From the NCBI RefSeq assembly GCF_946478925.1, contig NZ_CAMLDP010000058.1, positions 1 to 12,456 of the forward strand: a stretch of 12,456 nt of DNA, written 5' to 3'. The stretch's first letter is position 1. Each line of letters starts with the position of its first letter. A program made the translations under genes and the position numbers. The notes under the pieces are model-generated. The model was not told the DNA's origin, searched no databases, and worked only from the letters and a program-made list of their open reading frames with translations. Of the stretch, positions 7,332 through 12,456 are shown piece by piece. This DNA is from an uncultured Nitrososphaera sp. Its GTDB lineage: Archaea; Thermoproteota; Nitrososphaeria; Nitrososphaerales; Nitrososphaeraceae.

Positions 7332-7435
7332 ACTACTATTACTGCCTCCTCGTCTGGCACAGAAGATGAAAGTCGAGATCTGACAGCAAAGAAATCCTGA
7401 ACAATTAGATCGTCTAAAGCGCATCAACGACGTTG

Positions 7436-7444
7436 AATATTAAA
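7436..7444 (-). promoter_or_regulatory. TATA box candidate for the kdp operon
   Basis: Minus-strand TTTAATATT is the most TATA-like element upstream of kdpA. It predicts transcription from about 7414 and an untranslated leader of about 80 bases before TTG 7331. A weaker alternative, CTTTAGAC, lies near 7413-7420. No KdpE-type operator is recognisable. Confidence 0.4.
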
Positions 7445-7599
7445 GGGTTGTGAAAACAAAATTGTAGAAGACCTTTATCTTTAGTCTTTATTTTTGCAAG
7501 AAATTATATGGCCAAAAGCTCGTGCTGATGGAGGACTGTCATCTTTTGAGCTCGGATTTTCAAAAAGGCACTTTTGCCGGGCAGTTTTTTGCCTACGTG

Positions 7600-7608
7600 C
7601 TTATAAAG
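7600..7608 (+). promoter_or_regulatory. Orphan TATA-like element in the intergenic region
   Basis: The sequence CTTATAAAG is a good match to archaeal TATA boxes and would start a plus-strand transcript near 7630. No plus-strand gene follows before the 3' end of tfs, so any product would be a non-coding RNA or a tiny peptide. Chance occurrence in AT-rich DNA is quite possible. Confidence 0.25.
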
Positions 7609-7929
7609 CGTCACGCTCGACCTCTGTGCATCCGTCTGGCGGCACCATATTTTCAATTTTCGTACGACAATACGAGACAAATTCCATGATTCTTGACGGT
7701 TTTGATGAGGCTGACAATACCTGCAACTTTCAATGGATTTAGTTTAATTCTGGCCCAAAATCTGGAAGCGGGTTCAATTGGAAATTGCAAATTGCCATTT
7801 ATTTCAACACAATGTACAGCAAACAAAAATCCTGCTGACCTCTTCTTGTATGCAAAAAATATTTTCTACAAACCCTGATAAGCAGCGTACGTTCTGTGTA
7901 AACAGAAATGTACTAGAACCTGATTCTAT

Positions 7930-7961
7930 CGAAAAGAAGAATTTGCTTAAACAGGGAAAAA
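7930..7961 (-). terminator. U-rich terminator region after tfs
   Basis: Directly downstream of the tfs stop (7963-7965), the minus strand holds GGTTTTTCCC and then TTCTTCTTTTCG. Consecutive U-rich tracts like these are the usual archaeal termination signal. Confidence 0.45.
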
Positions 7962-7962
7962 C

Positions 7963-8286
7963 CTACGAGTAGTTGCGCCAAGTATGGTTGCATTTGGTGC
8001 ATCTGAAAAACTGGGTCGTAGCCTCGTCGGCCGACCTCGTCTGGAGCATCCACCACACCGCCGTGTTGTTGTCGCAGGTCGGGCATTGGATGGTTATCGT
8101 GGGCAGGTCCTGCTGCTTGTCGTCGTCCATGACCTTGAGTGACGCGTTCCTGCCGGTGACCTGCTTGACCTCAGTCACGCTCTTGCCGTCAGAGGCGCCT
8201 TTTTTCGCCTTGAATCCGCACTTTGGGCAGACGACATCGTCGCCTGACGGCTTTAACCTAGTCTGGCATTCTGGGCAAAAACGCAC
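7963..8286 (-). CDS. tfs: Transcription factor S (TFIIS-like transcript cleavage factor)
   Basis: The product is 107 residues with two zinc ribbons. The N-terminal ribbon has CPEC and CPKC (about residues 4-24), and the C-terminal ribbon has CPTC and CTKC (about 69-99). Between the last two cysteine pairs lies QTRSADEATTQFF, which contains the acidic Asp-Glu pair that reaches into the polymerase active site. TFS rescues backtracked RNA polymerase by stimulating cleavage of the nascent RNA, and improves fidelity. It resembles both TFIIS and the Rpb9/RPA12-type subunits, but the active acidic pair argues for TFS. Translation starts at GTG 8286, with GGTGG shortly before it. It follows rpo11 by 15 bases, so the two are very probably one transcript joining a polymerase subunit with its elongation factor. 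Confidence 0.93.
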   Translation of the reverse strand: MRFCPECQTRLKPSGDDVVCPKCGFKAKKGASDGKSVTEVKQVTGRNASLKVMDDDKQQDLPTITIQCPTCDNNTAVWWMLQTRSADEATTQFFRCTKCNHTWRNYS

Positions 8287-8301
8287 TGTAAACCACCTGT
8301 G

Positions 8302-8577
8302 CTACTTTAGCGCCGCCTTGACTAGGCCGGCAAGTTCTTTAGAGTAGTCTGCAGCCGAGACAGCTGCATCCTGAATGACTTCAACAGGATCTTTTCTCTT
8401 TGTCGCGACCCTCATCTTGAAATCCTTCGTGAGAGGGTGCTGGAGCATCACTCCTGCGAAATCAACGCTTTTTTCCTTCAAGAGCTCGTGCTGGACGATG
8501 TAGAGGATAGAGATGTCCTCCTCGCGCACCTTCAGCTCAAGTTCATTGTCCTTAAAATCACTGACCTCTGCAAGCAT
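8302..8577 (-). CDS. rpo11: DNA-directed RNA polymerase subunit Rpo11 (subunit L)
   Basis: The 91-residue product matches the archaeal Rpo11 (RpoL, homologue of eukaryotic Rpb11) in length and layout. It begins with a strand-rich segment (ELELKVREEDIS), continues with the conserved helix HELLKEKSVDFAGVMLQHPL, and ends in a long amphipathic helix. Rpo11 pairs with Rpo3 to form the assembly platform of RNA polymerase, as the two alpha subunits do in bacteria. The ATG at 8577 is chosen because it begins the conserved domain and lies a few bases after the expected transcription start from the TATA box at 8607-8614. Upstream codons to 8631 would read through that promoter and are not credible. It forms an operon with tfs. 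Confidence 0.93.
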   Translation of the reverse strand: MLAEVSDFKDNELELKVREEDISILYIVQHELLKEKSVDFAGVMLQHPLTKDFKMRVATKRKDPVEVIQDAAVSAADYSKELAGLVKAALK

Positions 8578-8605
8578 GACGCAACAGAGACAACTACTTA
8601 TTGAG

Positions 8606-8614
8606 GATATAAAT
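8606..8614. promoter_or_regulatory. TATA box of rpo11, nearly symmetrical and possibly used in both directions
   Basis: GATATAAAT on the plus strand reads ATTTATATC on the minus strand. On the minus strand it is centred about 26 bases before 8584, giving rpo11 a leader of roughly 7 bases. Read in the other direction, the same element would start a plus-strand transcript at about 8632-8636, close to an in-frame TTG at 8631 of the divergent gene. Confidence 0.6.
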
Positions 8615-9140
8615 GATACCATGGCGGACATTGTCGAGCTACATCAGCGGCGCAACTCTTGAAAAATCCCAAGACACGGTCAAGGCTGACCAGCCGCTCA
8701 CGCTGAGCCTCAGCTTCAAAATAGACGGGGCTATCCGCGAGGCGTTTTCGCAAAAGAACTGGGAAAGGGCGTACAACAAGCACGACAACGGCTTCCGCAT
8801 GACAATAGAAGTGGACATAAAGTCGGGCAGAAAGGTCGTCATGCCCCTAAAATTCGTAAGAAAGGCCGCGCTGTTTTGGACCAGAAACCCCAAGATCCCA
8901 CACAGGATATGGGTGTCCGTAGTAAAAGACGACACACCGTTTTACCCGCTCTCCGAGGAGGAGGCCAAGTCGCTCCTGTTTGACGTCAACAAGGTGATAG
9001 AGCTGTCGGGAACCGAGCTTGCGTCAGGTGCCCACCGGCTGTCTGCCGATGTCCGCGTGCACTGGGGCAAGCACGAATACACCGAGCCGGTGGAAATATC
9101 GGCCAAGTCGAACGAAGTCGAACTGCGCGCCGTTGCCTGA
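8613..9140 (+). CDS. Unrecognised conserved-looking protein, beta-rich, divergent from rpo11
   Basis: I do not recognise this family. The 175-residue product has no membrane helix, signal peptide, cysteine motif or catalytic signature. Alternating hydrophobic stretches such as LTLSLSFKI, FRMTIEVDI, VVMPLKFV, IWVSVV and LSADVRVHWG suggest a beta-sandwich fold. A helical segment (SEEEAKSLLFDVNKVIE) lies near residues 112-128. Third-position G/C preference and codon use match neighbouring genes, so the frame is real. ATG 8613 is the only in-frame ATG near the beginning, but it overlaps the TATA element. TTG 8631 (169 residues, then SSYISGATLEK) fits the promoter better. It is transcribed away from rpo11 and is not obviously co-transcribed with marR. 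Its position beside transcription genes is only a weak hint of function. Confidence 0.8.
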   Translation: MIPWRTLSSYISGATLEKSQDTVKADQPLTLSLSFKIDGAIREAFSQKNWERAYNKHDNGFRMTIEVDIKSGRKVVMPLKFVRKAALFWTRNPKIPHRIWVSVVKDDTPFYPLSEEEAKSLLFDVNKVIELSGTELASGAHRLSADVRVHWGKHEYTEPVEISAKSNEVELRAVA

Positions 9141-9173
9141 AATTCTCAGCGTAGCAGATTTCATTACATTGTT

Positions 9174-9185
9174 GCTGCAAGCAGC
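9174..9185. repeat. Short perfect inverted repeat upstream of the marR promoter
   Basis: GCTGC, two bases, GCAGC. It lies between the stop of the preceding gene (9140) and the TATA-like element at 9190. It could be a protein-binding site or part of a terminator stem for the upstream gene, though a two-base loop is too tight for a normal hairpin. Confidence 0.35.
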
Positions 9186-9189
9186 CAAT

Positions 9190-9197
9190 GTTTATTA
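9190..9197 (+). promoter_or_regulatory. TATA box candidate for marR-MFS
   Basis: GTTTATTA lies about 40 bases before the marR ATG, predicting transcription from around 9219 and a leader of about 14 bases. Its end overlaps the left arm of the inverted repeat at 9195-9233. Confidence 0.45.
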
Positions 9198-9233
9198 GTT
9201 GGTTTGGTCATTAATCGTTAGGTTACTAACTAA
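9195..9233. promoter_or_regulatory. Inverted repeat over the marR promoter, possible autoregulatory operator
   Basis: The left arm TTAGTTGGT (9195-9203) and the right arm ACTAACTAA (9225-9233) are inverted copies with one mismatch, about 30 bases (three helical turns) apart centre to centre. The left arm overlaps the TATA-like element and the right arm runs into the start codon of marR. MarR regulators commonly repress their own operon by binding such repeats over the promoter. Binding here is an inference. Confidence 0.45.
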
Positions 9234-9715
9234 TGCAAAAGAACATTCAGGCTAACCTTGGATTGACTATTAAAAACGCTGTTATTGTGATGCAAAAGGC
9301 GTTTGATTTCGATCTCCAAAAGAACGTGGGGATCAACTGGAGCCAGGCAAAAGTGATCATGATGCTTGCGCAAAAGGACGGAATGGCCCAGAAAGAAATT
9401 GCAGACGGAATCTGCATCGAGGCCCCGACACTCGTCCCGATAATAGACAGGATGGAGCGCGAGGGGCTGGTCGAAAGGAGGCAGGACGAAGCCGACCGGA
9501 GGAACAACAGGGTATACCTCACTGACAGATCGCGGTCGCTCCAGAATGCAATAGATGAGAGCATAGCGCGGGTAAGAAAGGTGGCGTACAGGGGCGTAAC
9601 AAAAGATGAACTGGAAACCACCACACAGGTCCTAGAAACTATAACCAAAAACGCCTCTAACTATCTAGAGTTGCGGGCCGCCGCAACAGTAGAAGGGATT
9701 CAAAAAACAAGATAG
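9233..9715 (+). CDS. MarR-family transcriptional regulator
   Basis: The product is 160 residues with a winged helix-turn-helix between dimerisation helices. The recognition region is MAQKEIADGICIEAPTLVPI (about residues 51-70), followed by the signature IDRMEREGLVERRQDEADRR and a wing strand ending VYLTD. MarR proteins are dimeric repressors that release DNA on binding phenolic or other small toxic compounds, or on oxidation. No cysteine is present in the wing, but one (C62) lies within the HTH. The gene is immediately followed (14 bases) by an MFS exporter, the classic arrangement in which MarR controls an efflux pump. An inverted repeat over its promoter supports self-control. The ATG at 9233 has no strong Shine-Dalgarno; the short leader fits archaeal practice. 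The ligand is unknown. Confidence 0.92.
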   Translation: MQKNIQANLGLTIKNAVIVMQKAFDFDLQKNVGINWSQAKVIMMLAQKDGMAQKEIADGICIEAPTLVPIIDRMEREGLVERRQDEADRRNNRVYLTDRSRSLQNAIDESIARVRKVAYRGVTKDELETTTQVLETITKNASNYLELRAAATVEGIQKTR

Positions 9716-9729
9716 TAGCGTGATTTTTC

Positions 9730-11232
9730 ATGGAAAAAGAAAAAAGCCAAAACCCAGACAAGATCCCACTTTCCGCGTGGAAGACGCTTGCGATCCTCAG
9801 CTCCATCGCCACGATGGTGATGTACGTCGAGACGATGCTCGTGCCGTCGCTTCCGCACATCATGCGCGAGTTCTTGCTTCCCTACAGCATCTCGCCGTGG
9901 ATATTGACTACCTACCTGATAGCCGGCGCGGTGATGACGCCGATTGCCAGCAGCCTTGCCAACCTGCACGGCAAGAAAAAGGTGCTTCTGTACATAATGC
10001 TTGTCTATGCCGCAGGCGTGGTTTTCGGCGGGGTCACAAACGACTTTTACAGCTTTATCGTGGCGAGGGGAATGCAGGGAGTGGGCATGGCGATGTTCCC
10101 GCTTGCATTTAGCATAATAAGAGAGCAGTTCCCTAGGAGCCGGCTTGCCATAGGGCAGGGCATAATCACGTCCATGTTTGCAAGCGGGTCGATACTGGGC
10201 CTGCTCGTAGGAGCAGGGATTGCAGAGGCGTTTGGATGGAGGATGACGTTCCTTTCAATAGTGCCCATCACGGGCCTCTTGCTCATTGTCATCATGAGGT
10301 CAATACAAGAGGGCCAGGTCCACCCGCAGTGGCGGCAGCAGCAACAACAGCAAGGCAGCGCCGAGCAGGCCGGCGGACCCAAGCCATCGCTTGACATCTA
10401 TGGCGCAATCGCGCTTGCCGTGGTGATAACGTCGTTCCTGCTCCTCCTCACATACATCCGGCCGGACGCCGGTGCCGGAGGCAACAATAGTAGCAGCATG
10501 CCGACGCTGCTCGCGGTATCCGGAATCTGCGCCGCGTCGCTTGTGGCGCTCGTGCTCATAGAGCGCAAGGCCAAAAACCCTGTTGTAGACTATCGCCTCT
10601 TCAAGAACAAGACTTTGCTCTTTGGAAATGTCATGATAGTAGTCATCGGCTTTTCGATGTTCATGGTGTTCCAGACTATCCCGATACTTGCGGAAAGCCC
10701 CAAGCCGATAGGCTTTGGCGCAAACGTCACAGAGGCGGCAACCATACAACTTCCATTTGCGGTGATCCTGCTGATATTTGGGCCGACCTCCGGGTTTATC
10801 GTGTCAAAGATGGGCTCGATACGCCCAGCGATAATCGGGAGCGCAGTCAACGTCCTTGGCTTTGTACTGCTTGCTACGTTCCACTCGATTCCCTGGATGG
10901 TGTCCATAAGCCTTGCGATAATCTCCACGGGGCTGTCGCTTGGCAGCGTGGGCATCATGAACATCATACTGCTGAGCACGCCGCAGCGCCAGATGGTGTC
11001 GTCCCTAGGCAACACCACGCTGTTTAGGATAATCGGAAGCTCTGTCGGGCCTGCCGTGGCCGGGGTGCTGATGCAGACCCACCTTATAGCCACAAACGGG
11101 GTTTCCGGCACGTTCCCCGCGCCAGAGACCTACACGATGATATTTGTCGGCGCCGCGGCCATGGCGGTTCTGTCGGTGGTGATATCGGTGCTCTTGAGAA
11201 AAGAACTGCCGGTTTCGCTGCGCGCCGCATGA
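9730..11232 (+). CDS. MFS drug-efflux transporter, 14-helix DHA2 (EmrB/QacA) type
   Basis: The 500-residue protein is hydrophobic throughout, with about 14 predicted helices. The loop between helices 2 and 3 has NLHGKKKVL, a form of MFS motif A. Helix 5 has a motif-C-like GSILGLLVGAGIAEAFGWR. The segment SPWILTTYLIAGAVMTP is typical of DHA2 transporters, which expel cationic dyes, antiseptics or lipophilic drugs using the proton gradient. The cytosolic loop after helix 6 carries a glutamine run (Q203-Q208 within WRQQQQQQGSAEQ) that looks low-complexity and lineage-specific. A second polar loop near residues 240-255 is rich in Gly, Asn and Ser. It is co-transcribed with marR 14 bases upstream, so expression is probably induced by the exported compound. 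The substrate cannot be told from sequence. Confidence 0.92.
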   Translation: MEKEKSQNPDKIPLSAWKTLAILSSIATMVMYVETMLVPSLPHIMREFLLPYSISPWILTTYLIAGAVMTPIASSLANLHGKKKVLLYIMLVYAAGVVFGGVTNDFYSFIVARGMQGVGMAMFPLAFSIIREQFPRSRLAIGQGIITSMFASGSILGLLVGAGIAEAFGWRMTFLSIVPITGLLLIVIMRSIQEGQVHPQWRQQQQQQGSAEQAGGPKPSLDIYGAIALAVVITSFLLLLTYIRPDAGAGGNNSSSMPTLLAVSGICAASLVALVLIERKAKNPVVDYRLFKNKTLLFGNVMIVVIGFSMFMVFQTIPILAESPKPIGFGANVTEAATIQLPFAVILLIFGPTSGFIVSKMGSIRPAIIGSAVNVLGFVLLATFHSIPWMVSISLAIISTGLSLGSVGIMNIILLSTPQRQMVSSLGNTTLFRIIGSSVGPAVAGVLMQTHLIATNGVSGTFPAPETYTMIFVGAAAMAVLSVVISVLLRKELPVSLRAA

Positions 11233-11247
11233 CAAAGATCCGTGTGG

Positions 11248-11256
11248 ATTTATAAG
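11248..11256 (+). promoter_or_regulatory. TATA box of the radical SAM gene
   Basis: ATTTATAAG is centred near 11252. The normal spacing places transcription start at about 11278, so the mRNA would begin almost exactly at ATG 11281 (leaderless). This shows the gene has its own promoter although it follows the MFS gene closely, and it rules against the upstream GTG at 11242. Confidence 0.65.
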
Positions 11257-11280
11257 ATTAAAGCACGAACATTGCCTCAT

Positions 11281-12348
11281 ATGATGCAAAGTGAGGTTCC
11301 CGGCAGGGACGCGGAGCTTGGCATTGCGCTGCCAAACGGCAGGATAAGGTGCACGGCGTGTGCCCGCTATTGCGAGATACCTGAGGGCAAGACCGGCCTC
11401 TGCGGCATCCGGGGAGTTGCCAACAACAGACTGCGGCTGTTCGTGTACGGCAGGGTGATAGCAGGCAACGTCGACCCGATAGAGAAAAAACCAGTCACCC
11501 ACTACCAGCCGGGCTCGTCGATATTTTCTATCGCGACGACCGGCTGTAACTGGCTTTGCGCATACTGTCAGAACTATGACATTTCGCAGCGGCGCAAGAT
11601 AGAGGGAACAGAAATGACGCCGGAGCAGGTCGCGCAAGCCGCAGAGATGCACGGCGCGCAGGGAATAGCCTACACGTACAACGAGCCATCGATATTCATC
11701 GAGTTTGCCCGCGACTGCGGGATTGAAGCGCACAAGCGAGGGATATTCAACATCTTTGTGTCAAACGGCTACGACACGCCCGAATCCGTGAACGAGATGT
11801 CCAAGTTCCTCGACTGTATCACAGTCGATTTCAAGGGTTCCGGAAAGCAAGAGTTTGTCCGAAGGTACATCGGAATTCCAAGTGCAGACCCGATATTTCA
11901 GACGCTAAAAGAGATAAAGCACAAGACGAAAATCCACGTCGAAATAACGGACCTGATAGTGCCAAGGGTGGGCGACGACCTGGAGCAGGCAAAAAAACTG
12001 TGCAGGTTTGTACATGACGAGCTTGGGCCTGACACGCCCGTGCACTTTTTGCGCTTCCACCCTGACTACAAGATGATGGAATTCGGGCCGACGCCGGTAG
12101 AGACGCTTGAAAAACACTATGCAGTCGCAAAGAGCGAGGGCATAAAATACGCGTACCTTGGAAACGTGCCGGGGCATCCCCTTGAGGACACGTACTGCCC
12201 CGGCTGCAACGCCGTCGCAATAGGGCGCTATGGTTTTTACATTGACGAATGGAACCTTGATTCTGACAACCGCTGCAAATCCTGCGACTACCAACTGCCA
12301 ATAGTGGGTAGCCTGCACAAGCAAAAGCGGCGCTTCCAGTTCGTATAG
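11281..12348 (+). CDS. amrS: AmmeMemoRadiSam system radical SAM enzyme (AmrS type)
   Basis: The 355-residue product has the radical SAM cluster motif C89-x3-C93-x2-C96 (CNWLCAYCQN), which binds a 4Fe-4S cluster and S-adenosylmethionine. An N-terminal cysteine group (C24, C27, C31, C41, in CTACARYC and GLCGIRG) and a C-terminal zinc-ribbon-like pair of CxxC motifs (C306/C309 and C332/C335) frame the barrel. YTYNEPSIF, SNGYD and DFKGS match the AmrS/PflA-like subfamily. This family is linked in many archaea and bacteria to AMMECR1 and Memo proteins. The chemical reaction is not firmly established, and neither partner gene is in this window. ATG 11281 is chosen because a TATA box lies 29 bases upstream; the frame is open back to GTG 11242, but that lies ahead of the promoter. 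Confidence 0.93.
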   Translation: MMQSEVPGRDAELGIALPNGRIRCTACARYCEIPEGKTGLCGIRGVANNRLRLFVYGRVIAGNVDPIEKKPVTHYQPGSSIFSIATTGCNWLCAYCQNYDISQRRKIEGTEMTPEQVAQAAEMHGAQGIAYTYNEPSIFIEFARDCGIEAHKRGIFNIFVSNGYDTPESVNEMSKFLDCITVDFKGSGKQEFVRRYIGIPSADPIFQTLKEIKHKTKIHVEITDLIVPRVGDDLEQAKKLCRFVHDELGPDTPVHFLRFHPDYKMMEFGPTPVETLEKHYAVAKSEGIKYAYLGNVPGHPLEDTYCPGCNAVAIGRYGFYIDEWNLDSDNRCKSCDYQLPIVGSLHKQKRRFQFV

Positions 12349-12349
12349 G

Positions 12350-12357
12350 TTAAAATT
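12350..12357 (+). promoter_or_regulatory. TATA box of tRNA-Pro
   Basis: TTAAAATT lies directly after the radical SAM stop. Its centre is about 26 bases before 12380, the first base of the tRNA, as expected for an archaeal tRNA promoter. Confidence 0.6.
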
Positions 12358-12379
12358 GCACTTGCCGCCCGCAGACTGC

Positions 12380-12454
12380 GGGGTCGTTGTCTAGCTTGGT
12401 TAGGATGCCAGCCTTGGGCGCTGGAGGTCGCTGGTTCGAATCCGGCCGACCCCA
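12380..12454 (+). tRNA. tRNA-Pro, anticodon UGG
   Basis: A complete cloverleaf can be folded. The acceptor stem pairs GGGGTCG with CGACCCC, followed by discriminator A at 12454. The D stem is GTCT with GGAT, the anticodon stem is CCAGC with GCTGG, and the loop CTTGGGC places TGG at 12415-12417. The T stem is GCTGG with CCGGC around TTCGAAT. It reads CCA and, by wobble, other proline codons. No intron interrupts it, and no CCA tail is encoded, as usual in many archaea. The final two bases of the window lie beyond the gene. Confidence 0.95.
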
Positions 12455-12456
12455 TC

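Larger units (their letters stand above)
7445..7962. other. AT-rich intergenic region without a convincing gene
   Basis: This stretch is visibly richer in A and T than its neighbours. Open frames on the plus strand (for example from 7494 to 7742) lack recognisable domains, have mixed composition and no ribosome-binding site, so I do not call them. On the plus strand there is a strong TATA-like CTTATAAAG at 7600-7608 and, just upstream, two adjacent short hairpins (GGCACTTTTGCC and GGCAGTTTTTTGCC, about 7567-7592) followed by no clear gene. An untranslated RNA is possible but not shown. The right end contains the presumed termination region of tfs. Confidence 0.5.

Noticed and set aside
7690..7720. 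Possible C/D box guide RNA (TTGATGA near CTGA)
   Set aside because: The boxes are in the wrong order and only two bases apart, so no guide segment fits between them.
7494..7742. Plus-strand frame of 82 codons in the intergenic region
   Set aside because: TTG start, no ribosome-binding site, no domain and inconsistent codon use, so it is not reported as a gene.
11242..11280. Upstream GTG start of the radical SAM gene
   Set aside because: The 13 extra codons include the TATA box, and ATG 11281 lies at the predicted transcription start.
11005..11733. Minus-strand open frame of 242 codons
   Set aside because: It lies opposite the end of the MFS gene and the start of the radical SAM gene, across a proven promoter, with no recognisable domain.
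1..12456. CRISPR array, insertion sequence, integrase or toxin-antitoxin module
   Set aside because: I saw no regularly spaced repeats, transposase motifs, terminal inverted repeats or paired small toxin-like genes on either strand.

Overview
The window looks like chromosomal DNA of an ammonia-oxidising archaeon of the Nitrososphaera type (Nitrososphaeria/Thaumarchaeota). It is clearly archaeal: it encodes transcription factor S and RNA polymerase subunit Rpo11, it has TATA boxes about 26 bases before leaderless or short-leader genes, and its tRNA-Pro lacks an encoded CCA end. The genus is an inference from the kdp gene sequences and moderate-to-high GC, not from a search.

Layout. On the minus strand, 1-1786 is a 3'-truncated PhoD-like metallophosphatase, and 1898-2530 is an unrecognised four-helix membrane protein whose frame has no ATG, GTG or TTG where a start is expected. 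Next is a minus-strand operon read from 7331 down to 2654: kdpA, kdpB, kdpC, a 29-residue single-helix peptide that may be KdpF, and a stand-alone Lrp/AsnC ligand-binding (RAM) domain gene broken by a one-base frameshift. Together kdpABC encode the ATP-driven high-affinity potassium pump. A roughly 535-base AT-rich region with no convincing gene (7428-7962) separates this operon from the minus-strand pair rpo11-tfs.

On the plus strand are an unrecognised beta-rich protein divergent from rpo11 across a shared TATA element, a marR-MFS exporter pair with an inverted repeat over its promoter, a radical SAM enzyme of the AmmeMemoRadiSam type with its own leaderless promoter, and a complete tRNA-Pro(UGG) with its own TATA box at the right edge.

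The points most worth a second look are the extended kdp operon (small peptide plus RAM domain), the G-run frameshift in the RAM gene, the apparent AUA start at 2530, and the start-codon problems of the phosphatase gene. Several of these are equally well explained by single-base sequence errors. I found no CRISPR array, insertion sequence, integrase or defence cassette, and no clearly new system; the kdp tail is the nearest thing to one.
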